Of a stretch of 9,397 nt of DNA, positions 1 to 6,408 are shown piece by piece. The notes under the pieces are model-generated. The model was given only the letters and a program-made list of their open reading frames with translations, was not told the origin of the DNA and made no database searches. Position 1 is the stretch's first letter; the number at the start of each line of letters is the position of its first letter. Origin of the DNA: Deltaproteobacteria bacterium (lineage in GTDB: Bacteria; Desulfobacterota_B; Binatia; UBA9968); the NCBI GenBank assembly GCA_005879255.1, contig VBKY01000253.1:1-9397 (forward strand). Reading direction: 5' to 3'. A program made the translations under genes and the position numbers.

Positions 1-502
1 CATCGTCGGGACGAAGCCGCACGACGTTGGTCGCCGGCACGCGGCAATATTCGGCCCATAGCCCTTCCTTGTAGCGCAGGATGCGCTTCGATCCCGCCTC
101 GCCCCACTTGGCGATAAATCCCATCACCCGATGCGACAGACAAAGGTGCTGGCGGTCGGAGCGGCAAAACTTGCAATAGCCGCAGGTGATCGAACACATG
201 ACGACGACGCGATCGCCGACCTGCACGTTACTCACGTCAGGGCCGACTTCGACGACCTCGCCCAATCCGTCATGGCCGATGACCATCGGCAAATACGGTA
301 TGGTCGGCACTTCGGAGGTGTACTGCACGGCATCTTCGCGCATGTGCAAATCGCCGTGATTGAGCCCGGCGCGCAACACCCGAATCAGCACCTCGCCGGA
401 TTCGATATCGGGAATCGGCACCTCATCGACGCGCAGCAGATCGGTAGATTGGCTGGTTTTTTCAAACCCGTAAATGCGCGCCGCTTTCATCGTGCCCTGC
501 AT
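1..502 (-). CDS. Zinc-containing medium-chain dehydrogenase/reductase (MDR), N-terminal part
   Basis: This is the N-terminal 167 residues of an MDR-superfamily oxidoreductase; the C-terminal nucleotide-binding half lies beyond position 1. The GroES-like fold is recognisable from GEVLIRVLRAGLNHGDLHM (residues 37-54), the GHDGLGEVVEVG segment (76-87) and VGDRVVV (95-101). Four cysteines at C107, C110, C113 and C121 form the usual structural zinc lobe. The catalytic zinc site is atypical: the position normally holding Cys (as in GVCHTD) is N48 in LNHGDL, and GHE is GHD (H77, D78). In the family, such N and D variants occur in quinone or enoyl reductase-like MDRs, so an alcohol dehydrogenase role should not be assumed. 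The start at 502 is chosen because GGAGG lies five bases upstream; a second ATG at 490 is too far from that site. It lies downstream of the UbiD-family gene with a 139-base spacer. Family is sure, substrate unknown. Confidence 0.9.
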   Translation of the reverse strand, partial: MQGTMKAARIYGFEKTSQSTDLLRVDEVPIPDIESGEVLIRVLRAGLNHGDLHMREDAVQYTSEVPTIPYLPMVIGHDGLGEVVEVGPDVSNVQVGDRVVVMCSITCGYCKFCRSDRQHLCLSHRVMGFIAKWGEAGSKRILRYKEGLWAEYCRVPATNVVRLRPDD

Positions 503-507
503 GATAA

Positions 508-512
508 CCTCC
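508..512 (-). promoter_or_regulatory. Ribosome binding site of the MDR gene
   Basis: GGAGG on the minus strand, five bases before the ATG at 502. It decides between two in-frame ATGs (502 and 490) in favour of the first. Confidence 0.75.
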
Positions 513-522
513 GTAAGATTTT

Positions 523-599
523 TGGAGTATTGGAATACTGGAGTGCTGGAGTAATGGTGAAATCGGATTGACCCAACGCTCCATCACTCAAATACTCCA
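523..599. repeat. 8-base degenerate tandem repeat with inverted copy
   Basis: Four units of the pattern TGGAGTAT (TGGAGTAT, TGGAATAC, TGGAGTGC, TGGAGTAA) run from 523 to 554, followed by TGG. On the other side of a short loop the same words occur inverted: TGGAGTATT at 523-531 matches AATACTCCA at 591-599 perfectly, and GAGTAATGG at 549-557 matches CCATCACTC at 581-589 with one mismatch. The region could fold into a long imperfect hairpin in the spacer between the UbiD-family gene and the MDR gene. No U-tract follows on the transcribed strand, so a classical terminator is not supported. Confidence 0.75.
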
Positions 600-614
600 T
601 CACCGCATTTTAAT

Positions 615-653
615 TTCATCCCCACGGGTCCACTTAATTATTCATCCCCACGG
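615..653. repeat. Duplicated 3' end of the decarboxylase gene (13-base direct repeat)
   Basis: TTCATCCCCACGG occurs at 615-627 and again at 641-653, 26 bases apart. The second copy is the real end of the decarboxylase gene (codons for Pro-Trp-Gly and the TGA stop). The first is a spare copy just downstream that also reads Pro-Trp-Gly-stop. Flanking bases are similar but not identical, which suggests an old tandem slip duplication of the gene's last codons. Confidence 0.7.
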
Positions 654-2105
654 CTCGACCGGAATCTCGCTCCAGCGCTTCTCGCCGATGATTTTCAAAG
701 GATCGATGCGCTCCAGCACTTGATTTGAAATGGACAGCCGCTCGGCGAAGGGCTTACCTATCGGCTTGGTGCAGTCGAAGCCGGCTTTGCACACCAGCCT
801 GCCGTCGGGAGAGCTGGGATCGAGCGGCGAGCCGGTCATACCCGGCAGGGTCACCAAGCCGCGGTCCGCCTGGAATCGCGTAGCCAGCGCCAAGAGCACT
901 TCCCGTTCATCGAATATGTCGACGTCTTCATCGAACACGAAGGCATGCTTGAGCCCGATGTAGGAAGTTAGCGCCGACACCGCTGCGGTCTTGCCCTGCC
1001 CTTCGACGGTCTTGCGTATTTGAATATAGACGTGCGCCACGCCGCAGCCTGACATCGGCAAATGGACGGCTTTGACCCCGGGCACGGATCGTTGCACCGC
1101 GCGAAACACTTCGCCCTCTTTGGTCAGACTGATGATCCAATGGGTGTGGCCGACCATCACGTCGTCCCAATAGGCATCCTTGCGATAAGTCACCGCGGTT
1201 ACCTTGAGCAGCGGACACCAGCGCTGCGGGCCGACGTGGCGCGTGTATTCACCGAACGGCCCCTCGGGCTTGCGTTGGCCTTTGGGCATATATCCTTCGA
1301 TGACAACTTCCGCATCCGCCGGCACTAAAAATTTATCCCCGAGAGTTTCCGAAGGAACCAAACGCAGCGGCGCGCCCAAGGTGCCGCCGGCGGTCTCGTA
1401 GTGGCTCTCTTCCGGTCCCACGTGGTTCGCCGCGCCCAACAACACCAGCGGATGATGACCGATCCAGTACGCCGCCGGGGTGTCCTCTCCCGCCTCCTCG
1501 CAGTAACGCAGGTTGTGCGCGTTATGCGAATTGGGCGCGAGCCAGACACGGATCTCGTCGCGGTCGGCCAACCAACCGCGATGCATGGCGGAATTGTCCA
1601 CGCCGGTATTGCGGTTAAACGTGAGAAAGTGGCCTTCAGTGATGTAGCGCCCGGGATCCATGCGGTGATGGCGCAGCGCTGGAAAACGGCGCACGTCGAT
1701 GTCGGATCCCTTTTCCACGACCTGTTTCACCGGCGCCTGATCACGCGAGACGACGATTGGTCGTTGCCGTGTTTGGACCCGTTCATAGCAGGCAAGGCCG
1801 GCTTTCTGCACCTCCGTGCCCATGGCCCGCGCCAGGCGTAGACGGCTGGCCATCAGAAAAGTGGTCAGCGGCATCGCCGCGCGCTTGCCATCGACGATGA
1901 CATTGTGAAAAACCAGCAGCGGAAAGCGGTGCGCCTTTTCCAGCTTCATCGCCAGCGCGGAAATTTCCCACTCGGCGTTGAGCGGCTCCTCGATGTGCAG
2001 CACTTCATCCGGATACGCGCGCTCGTATTGCTCGATGAAGCTACGAAGGTCCGAGCCGAAAGGAGCGCCGGCACTCGACGCAATCGCGCTTTCAGGTAAC
2101 GCCAT
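642..2105 (-). CDS. UbiD-family (prenylated-FMN dependent) decarboxylase
   Basis: A full-length 487-residue UbiD-family protein. Members reversibly decarboxylate unsaturated or aromatic acids, or their CoA thioesters, in the cytoplasm using prenylated FMN made by a UbiX-type prenyltransferase. The cofactor and substrate region is visible as YITEGHFLTFNRNTGVDNSAMHR (154-176, written here as the segment from Y154 to R176). The hallmark EGPFGE motif is at 281-286. By comparison with fungal Fdc1, E281, R176 and E286 correspond to the Glu-Arg-Glu catalytic set. The C-terminal domain shows FDEDVDIFDERE (391-402), the usual acidic stretch. No UbiX gene lies in the window, so the cofactor must be supplied from elsewhere. 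The start at 2105 is supported by TAAGGAGG seven bases upstream. The gene follows the Mo large subunit by 97 bases. That gap is AT-rich and could hold its own promoter, but no convincing -35/-10 pair was seen. Substrate unknown; aromatic or heteroaromatic acids are the natural guess from context. Confidence 0.95.
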   Translation of the reverse strand: MALPESAIASSAGAPFGSDLRSFIEQYERAYPDEVLHIEEPLNAEWEISALAMKLEKAHRFPLLVFHNVIVDGKRAAMPLTTFLMASRLRLARAMGTEVQKAGLACYERVQTRQRPIVVSRDQAPVKQVVEKGSDIDVRRFPALRHHRMDPGRYITEGHFLTFNRNTGVDNSAMHRGWLADRDEIRVWLAPNSHNAHNLRYCEEAGEDTPAAYWIGHHPLVLLGAANHVGPEESHYETAGGTLGAPLRLVPSETLGDKFLVPADAEVVIEGYMPKGQRKPEGPFGEYTRHVGPQRWCPLLKVTAVTYRKDAYWDDVMVGHTHWIISLTKEGEVFRAVQRSVPGVKAVHLPMSGCGVAHVYIQIRKTVEGQGKTAAVSALTSYIGLKHAFVFDEDVDIFDEREVLLALATRFQADRGLVTLPGMTGSPLDPSSPDGRLVCKAGFDCTKPIGKPFAERLSISNQVLERIDPLKIIGEKRWSEIPVEPWG

Positions 2106-2112
2106 GGACTTG

Positions 2113-2120
2113 CCTCCTTA
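2113..2120 (-). promoter_or_regulatory. Ribosome binding site of the UbiD-family gene
   Basis: TAAGGAGG on the minus strand, seven bases before the ATG at 2105. A near-perfect Shine-Dalgarno sequence that fixes this start. Confidence 0.8.
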
Positions 2121-2199
2121 GATCGATGCAAAATTCATAATGCGAAAGTAAATGCCTCTCGATAAATCCCAGCCGCTGATTTTTTTAACATTAGATTTT

Positions 2200-4617
2200 T
2201 CATTTCCGAGCGTTCTCATAGCGCTTTAAGCCTGCGGCGGCAACCTCCCACAACCGGCTCGGCACGATCGGCAACGCCGCGATGTGAATTCCCAACGGCA
2301 CCAGCGCATCTTCGACCGCGCTGGCGATCGCCGCGGGCGCGACGACGGCGCCGCCTTCACCGACTCCCTTGGTGCCGAGCAACGTCAGCGGCGAAGGAGT
2401 TTCCAGCCGATCTCCTTCGATATTCGGTAAGTCGGCGGCTGTGGGCTTTAAGTAATCCATGAAACTGGTGGTGAGGAGCTGGCCGTTTTCATCGTAGATA
2501 AACTCCTCCAGAAGCGCCGCGGCGATACCGTGGGCGGCGGCGCCATGGACCTGCCCTTCGACGATAGCGGGATTGATCTGCCGCCCGCAGTCGTGAATGA
2601 CCACGTAGCGCAAAACTTTTATTTCGAAAGTTTCCGGGTCGATATCCACCACCGCCACATGCGCCGCGCTGGCGAAGCCCAGTTGGACGCGCACGCGCTT
2701 TTTCTCGTCCGGATGCTTCGCCAACGGATTACTGTAATAGTAAAGCGCCTCGAGACCCGGCTCGCCGTCGGGCTGCTCATCGGCCAAGCTCCAATAGGCG
2801 CGGCTGGCAATCTGGGCGACGCTCACGCCTTTATCCGGCGCGCCGCGCACGGCGATATGCCCGTCGCGCAGCTCAAGGTCGTCGACATGGGCTTCGAGTT
2901 GCGCTGCGGCGCGCTTTAAAAGTTTGTCCCGAACTTTACGGGCAGCACCGATCGCCGCCACCGTGTCGTGACCGTGAAACTTGTTGGAGTAAACGCCCGA
3001 AGTCATGACGTAAGGATGACTCGCCGAGTCAAAGGTCGTGGCTACTCTGATTTGCTTCACGTCGAGGGCGAGCTCGTCGGCGACGATCTGCGCCAGCGCG
3101 GTGGCGTGGCCCTGGCCCGAGTCGAGACCGCCGGTAAAAACCGTGGCGCTGCCGTCGGTTTCCAATCGAACCCGCGCCGCTTCGCCCTGTCCGCTAAGCA
3201 GCTGTGACGGACCGCTGACGAGCATGCCGTAGCTCAGGTTGGAACCGCCGGGCTCGACCGCGGTGGCGATGCCGATGCCGAGCAGACGGCCGCGCTCCCT
3301 GCCCTCGGCCTGCTCGCACCTGAGCTTTTCGTATTCGATAGCGGCGAGCGCCCTGCGCAGCATCTCCGGATAATCGCCGCTGTCATAAGTCTGGCCCGAG
3401 GGCGTATCGTAAGGAAACTGATCAGGTTGGATGAAGTTGCGAAAGCGGATTTCCGCGCGATCGATCTTAAGCTCTCGGGCTACTGTGTCGATCATTCTTT
3501 CTACCGAAAAGCACATGAAGGGTTTGCCGATGCCGCGGTTGGCGACCACCGGGCAGCGGTTGGTCACGACCGAATAGCCTTCGTAGGAAATCGCGCGCAA
3601 GCGGTAACAGTTGGCGATGTTGCTCAGCATGAGCAAATTGTGGCGCGCAGCGAAATCGATGCCGGCGCCTTCGTTTTCAATGTTGCGGAATTTGATCGCC
3701 AGCACCGTGCCGTCGGCTTTAACTGCTGCGCTCATGTCCATGATGCCGTCCGCCGCTTGGCCCAGCGCCAAGAGGTTCTCGCGCCGGTCTTCGATCCACT
3801 TCACCGGCCGGCCCGCCTTTCGCGCCAGCAGCGCCGCGGCGATGATAAAAAGCGGCCGCACTTTGTTGCCGAAAGAGCCGCCCATCGGCGGCACGATCAT
3901 GCGGATCTTCCCCGGCGAAATACCGAGAGCCGCGGCGAGCACGTGTAGATCCTGAGCCGGCTGCTGTGTGTGTCCCCAGATCGTGTAGGACTGCGTCGCC
4001 GCTTCGTACTGCGCCATCACGCCAAAAGTTTCGAGCGGCGTTGAGCAATAGCGGTGGATCGTCACGCGCTCATTGACAACCGTGTCGGCTTCTTTAAACG
4101 CGCCTTCCACATCGCCGTAGGGAAACGTGTCGTGCCAGAGAATATTCGAGCCAACCTCTTCGAAGACCAGCGGCGCATCGGGCTTGAGCGCTTCTTCCGG
4201 GTCTATTACAGGCGGCAATGGATCGTATTCCACCTCGATGAGATCGGCCGCGTCTTCTGCGGTCGCCCGATCCACCGCTGCGATGCCGACCACCGGCTCA
4301 CCGACGTAACGCACCTGTTGATAGGCCAAGGCGTAAACTTTGGGCGAGTTGGGCAGCGGTACCCGGCCGCGCTGCGGGCGGGTGAGCTGCGCGACCTCCT
4401 CGCCGGTGATCACGGCGTAGACACCGCGATGCTCGAGGGCGCGACGCACATCGATGTGGCGGATTTTGGCGCGCGCGTGCGGGCTGCGGACGTAAGCAGC
4501 GTCGGCGATACCGGGCAATGTCAGGTCGTCGATGAAATGACCCCCTCGAGTGATCAGCCTGCGGTCCTCCGTGCGTTCGAGCGCTTGCCCGACCCATTTG
4601 GTTTCTATATTACCCAT
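2200..4617 (-). CDS. Molybdenum hydroxylase large (molybdopterin-binding) subunit, xanthine dehydrogenase/CoxL family
   Basis: A full-length 805-residue catalytic subunit of a xanthine dehydrogenase-family enzyme, which binds Mo-molybdopterin cytosine dinucleotide and hydroxylates its substrate with water-derived oxygen. The N-terminal a/b hammerhead domain starts with VGQALERTEDRRLI (9-22). Cofactor-contact motifs are GGSFGNK (246-252; the family norm is GGGFG), GQGH (501-504), HDCGRQINP (675-683) and GQVHGAAAHGI (689-699). The catalytic glutamate is E754 in KGVGEGG. The active-site loop reads ANRGIGKP (359-366). This lacks the Cys of form I CO dehydrogenase (AYRCSFR) and differs from the form II loop (AYRGAGR), so CO is an unlikely substrate. 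The start is firm: a TGA stop immediately precedes the ATG in frame. The ribosome binding site is weak. It belongs with the FAD and 2Fe-2S subunits upstream but is separated from them by 303 bases. Substrate unknown. Confidence 0.95.
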   Translation of the reverse strand: MGNIETKWVGQALERTEDRRLITRGGHFIDDLTLPGIADAAYVRSPHARAKIRHIDVRRALEHRGVYAVITGEEVAQLTRPQRGRVPLPNSPKVYALAYQQVRYVGEPVVGIAAVDRATAEDAADLIEVEYDPLPPVIDPEEALKPDAPLVFEEVGSNILWHDTFPYGDVEGAFKEADTVVNERVTIHRYCSTPLETFGVMAQYEAATQSYTIWGHTQQPAQDLHVLAAALGISPGKIRMIVPPMGGSFGNKVRPLFIIAAALLARKAGRPVKWIEDRRENLLALGQAADGIMDMSAAVKADGTVLAIKFRNIENEGAGIDFAARHNLLMLSNIANCYRLRAISYEGYSVVTNRCPVVANRGIGKPFMCFSVERMIDTVARELKIDRAEIRFRNFIQPDQFPYDTPSGQTYDSGDYPEMLRRALAAIEYEKLRCEQAEGRERGRLLGIGIATAVEPGGSNLSYGMLVSGPSQLLSGQGEAARVRLETDGSATVFTGGLDSGQGHATALAQIVADELALDVKQIRVATTFDSASHPYVMTSGVYSNKFHGHDTVAAIGAARKVRDKLLKRAAAQLEAHVDDLELRDGHIAVRGAPDKGVSVAQIASRAYWSLADEQPDGEPGLEALYYYSNPLAKHPDEKKRVRVQLGFASAAHVAVVDIDPETFEIKVLRYVVIHDCGRQINPAIVEGQVHGAAAHGIAAALLEEFIYDENGQLLTTSFMDYLKPTAADLPNIEGDRLETPSPLTLLGTKGVGEGGAVVAPAAIASAVEDALVPLGIHIAALPIVPSRLWEVAAAGLKRYENARK

Positions 4618-4920
4618 TCAACAAGACCTACTCACCACGAAGAGCACAGCCCGGCCCGCCGCAACCAAACCTGAGAAGCCGGTATCCATCCCCGCCTCCT
4701 TGGCGCTGGTAAAAGGTTATGCCGAACCGGTCTCCGCACCACCACCGAACCTGGATTCCCTTCCGGCTTTCGCCGGAATGACGTTTGCGCAAGCTGCGAA
4801 AAATCTTAAGCATAGTAGTACGAAAGTCACGAGGGGTTCGGACGTGTTTGATTCTAAACTTCATGGCCTTCGTAGTGAAATTTGTTTTTCCTTTCACAGT
4901 ACGATTCAGCCGCGCTAGAT
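4618..4920. other. 303-base spacer between 2Fe-2S and Mo subunit genes, with imperfect terminal inverted repeats
   Basis: No credible gene is present. Near the left edge TCACCACGAAG (4632-4642) recurs inverted near the right edge as CTTCGTAGTGA (4868-4878), ten of eleven bases matching, so about 247 bases are bracketed by short inverted repeats. A REP-like hairpin lies inside at 4761-4778. The words resemble dispersed intergenic repeats known from many metagenome-derived genomes (the CACCACGAAGAGCAC type). An ORF on the minus strand here reads RHSGESRKG over the hairpin, a typical spurious translation of such repeats. The element may be a decayed small mobile or repetitive sequence that landed within the operon. 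Confidence 0.5.
4761..4778 (-). repeat. REP-like hairpin with GAAA tetraloop
   Basis: On the transcribed minus strand the sequence is TTCCGGC, GAAA, GCCGGAA: a perfect 7-base-pair stem closed by a GNRA-type loop. The flanks (GTCA before and GGGAATCCAG after) match the widespread GTCATTCCGGCGAAAGCCGG class of bacterial intergenic repeats. There is no U-tract after it, so it is unlikely to terminate transcription, but it could stabilise the 3' end of the upstream subunit messages or mark a processing site. Confidence 0.75.
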
Positions 4921-5400
4921 TCATTTCGCCTTCCCGTTGCTCGCAGCCGCGCGCACCGCGCGCACGATATTGACGTAGCCCGTGCACATGCAGAGATTGC
5001 CGCTGAGGCCGACGCGTATGTCTTCGTCATTCGGATCGGCGTTATCGCGCAGCAGTTCGAGGGCCGCCAAAATCATCCCCGGCGTGCAAAAGCCGCATTG
5101 CACCGCATGGTGTTGCTGAAATGCCAGCTGCAAAGGATGGAGCGCTTCGTCCGTGCCGACGCCTTCGATGGTGGTGACTTCGGAGCCGTCGGCTTGGGCG
5201 GCAAAGAGCAAACAAGAGCGCACCGTCCGGCCGTCGAGCATCACCGTGCAAGCGCCGCAGACGCCATGCTCGCAGCCGACGTGAGTTCCGACCAAACCAA
5301 GATCGTAGCGCAGAAAATCAACCAAGGAGCGGCGCGGCTCAACCGCTGCCGCCTGTTCTGATCCGTTTACTTTGAGAGTGATCGAGATCATTTCGGTCAC
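4921..5400 (-). CDS. Molybdenum hydroxylase small subunit, two [2Fe-2S] clusters (CoxS family)
   Basis: The 159-residue electron-transfer subunit of the same molybdenum hydroxylase, of usual family length. The N-terminal plant-ferredoxin-type domain carries C43, C48, C51 and C63 (in CEHGVCGAC and RSC). The C-terminal helical domain carries C102, C105, C137 and C139 (in QCGFCTPGM and NLCMC). All eight cluster ligands are present. The common NLCRCTGY is NLCMCTGY here, a conservative oddity between the last two cysteines. The start is GTG at 5400, overlapping the stop of the FAD subunit gene by four bases (GTGA), which points to translational coupling. An in-frame ATG three codons on (5391) is the alternative. 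Electrons should pass from the Mo centre through these clusters to FAD in the medium subunit. Confidence 0.96.
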   Translation of the reverse strand: MTEMISITLKVNGSEQAAAVEPRRSLVDFLRYDLGLVGTHVGCEHGVCGACTVMLDGRTVRSCLLFAAQADGSEVTTIEGVGTDEALHPLQLAFQQHHAVQCGFCTPGMILAALELLRDNADPNDEDIRVGLSGNLCMCTGYVNIVRAVRAAASNGKAK

Positions 5401-6275
5401 GACGCACGCCCTTTGACGCGACTTGCCGCAGTTGTCAAGGCGCGGCGCACCAACACGCCGGTGAGATGGCGCCGGTAACTCGAAGAAGCGTGGATGTCGG
5501 CCGGCGGATCCACCGCTTGCGCCGCAACATCGCCCGCCCCGCGAAAAAGTTCGGCGCCGGGCCGTTCACCCAAGAGCGCCTGTTCCGCCGCGATCATGCG
5601 GAGCGGCGCCGGGCCGACGCCGCCAAGCGCGACGCGCGCGAAGTCGATCCTTCGATCGCGCCCGCAGCCGAGCAGCACCGCCACCGCAACGATGGCAAAA
5701 TCGCCATGCCGGCGCGCGATCTCGGTGCAACACCAACCGCAATCCGCAGGCGGCAGCCGAAAATCGATCGCCACCAACAATTCGTCCGGTGCGATGTCGG
5801 TCAACAGATAGCCTTGATAAAAATCCCGGGCCGCAACCGATCGGCTCGCCCGCGCGCTGCGCAGATGGAAGGTTGCGTCCAAGGCGACGGCGAGCAGCGG
5901 CAGCTCCGCCGAAGGATCGGCGTGAACCAGACTGCCGCCGACGGTGCCGCGATTGCGGATTGCCGGGTGGGCCACTTGCTCCATCGCTTCGCGGAGAATC
6001 GGCAAACGTTCGGCGATCGCTGGCGAGCGCTCGACATCCCGCTGCCGTACCATGGCGCCTAGCGATAGTGTTTGATCGTCGAGCCTGATTGGGTCCAAAC
6101 CTTCCACGCCATTGAGATCGATCAGATTATGCGGCTGCGCCAGGCGGAAATTCATCAGCGGCACGAGACTCTGGCCGCCGGCGAGAATTTTGGCCTTCTC
6201 GCCGTGAGCTTGAAGCAACGCCAAGGCTTCGTCGACGCTTTTAGGCCGGAGTAAATTGAATGGCGCCGGTTTCAT
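5397..6275 (-). CDS. Molybdenum hydroxylase medium (FAD-binding) subunit (CoxM family)
   Basis: The 292-residue FAD subunit of the molybdenum hydroxylase, of usual family length. The PCMH-type FAD domain begins at the N-terminus with FNLLRPKSVDEALALL (6-21). The two FAD pyrophosphate-binding motifs are AGGQSLVPLMNFRL (32-45) and RNRGTVGGSLVHADPSAELP (107-126), the latter carrying the typical T-V/I-G-G-S. The C-terminal CO-deh-type domain follows, ending near SSYRRHLTGVLVRRAL. It passes electrons from the 2Fe-2S subunit to an acceptor. It is the first gene of the M-S-L set, and its TGA overlaps the GTG of the next gene. No good Shine-Dalgarno sequence is seen before the ATG at 6275; only a purine-rich AGAGGTGGGGG some 13-20 bases upstream. 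A strong palindrome sits just ahead of the start and could affect expression. Confidence 0.95.
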   Translation of the reverse strand: MKPAPFNLLRPKSVDEALALLQAHGEKAKILAGGQSLVPLMNFRLAQPHNLIDLNGVEGLDPIRLDDQTLSLGAMVRQRDVERSPAIAERLPILREAMEQVAHPAIRNRGTVGGSLVHADPSAELPLLAVALDATFHLRSARASRSVAARDFYQGYLLTDIAPDELLVAIDFRLPPADCGWCCTEIARRHGDFAIVAVAVLLGCGRDRRIDFARVALGGVGPAPLRMIAAEQALLGERPGAELFRGAGDVAAQAVDPPADIHASSSYRRHLTGVLVRRALTTAASRVKGRAS

Positions 6276-6287
6276 GGTGAGACATGC

Positions 6288-6338
6288 GCCCCCACCTCTT
6301 TCCTCCCCCGCGTCGCGGGGGAGGATGAAGGAGGGGGC
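6288..6338. repeat. Nested GC-rich palindrome ahead of the FAD-subunit gene
   Basis: TCCTCCCCCGC (6301-6311) and its exact reverse complement (6315-6325) form an 11-base-pair stem with a three-base loop. An outer pair GCCCCC (6288-6293) and GGGGGC (6333-6338) adds six base pairs. It resembles the CCCTC/GAGGG type of intergenic repeats common in bacteria. It ends 13 bases before the start codon at 6275, and no U-run follows on the minus strand, so it is not a standard terminator; a role in blocking or tuning ribosome access is possible. Confidence 0.8.
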
Positions 6339-6374
6339 TTGAACGATTTGAACTGTTTGAACGAATTGAACTCT
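6339..6374. repeat. 9-base tandem repeat, four units
   Basis: Units TTGAACGAT, TTGAACTGT, TTGAACGAA and TTGAACTCT follow one another without gaps: the core TTGAAC is invariant and the last three bases vary. It abuts the palindrome at 6288-6338. It is too short in period for a CRISPR, and the fixed core could equally be a spaced protein-binding site or a slippage microsatellite. Confidence 0.8.
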
Positions 6375-6408
6375 TGCTCAACACATCGGCCCATTGCCTA
6401 TTGCCCTT

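Larger units (their letters stand above)
6276..6408. other. Spacer between hydrolase and FAD-subunit genes, mostly repeats
   Basis: This 133-base spacer is taken up by a nested GC-rich palindrome (6288-6338) and, directly abutting it, a 9-base tandem repeat (6339-6374). No promoter motif could be assigned with confidence; the leader of the Mo-hydroxylase operon, if transcription starts here, would be highly structured. Confidence 0.6.

Noticed and set aside
131..571. 146-codon plus-strand open frame at the left end
   Set aside because: It is antisense to the MDR gene, whose zinc-lobe cysteines and fold motifs are clear; the plus-strand translation has no recognisable domain and runs into the tandem repeat.
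523..599. Intrinsic terminator after the UbiD-family gene
   Set aside because: The fold is imperfect with a large loop, and the downstream minus-strand bases are A-rich rather than T-rich.
2106..2199. Promoter for the UbiD-family gene in the AT-rich gap
   Set aside because: The gap is AT-rich and a weak TTATCG/CATTAT pair can be drawn, but each box is a poor match, so it is not reported as a feature.
3427..3948. 173-codon plus-strand open frame inside the Mo large subunit
   Set aside because: It is the mirror of a strongly conserved coding region; long antisense frames are common in GC-rich genes and no motif or ribosome binding site supports it.
4054..4674. 206-codon plus-strand open frame over the start of the Mo large subunit
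   Set aside because: Antisense to the conserved N-terminal domain, no motif seen, and it extends into repeat sequence.
4628..4987. 119-codon minus-strand frame in the spacer between S and L genes
   Set aside because: It overlaps the end of the 2Fe-2S gene in another frame and its middle (RHSGESRKG) is the usual spurious translation of a REP-like repeat.
2200..6275. Assignment as aerobic CO dehydrogenase (coxMSL)
   Set aside because: The subunit order matches, but the large-subunit loop ANRGIGKP lacks the Cys of the CO-oxidising form, and no coxDEF-like maturation genes are in the window.
6288..6338. Intrinsic terminator after the hydrolase gene
   Set aside because: The stem is strong but is followed on the minus strand by AAGAGGTGGGGG, not by a U-tract.
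6339..6374. Short CRISPR-like array
   Set aside because: Period is nine bases with no spacers; this is a tandem microsatellite-type repeat.
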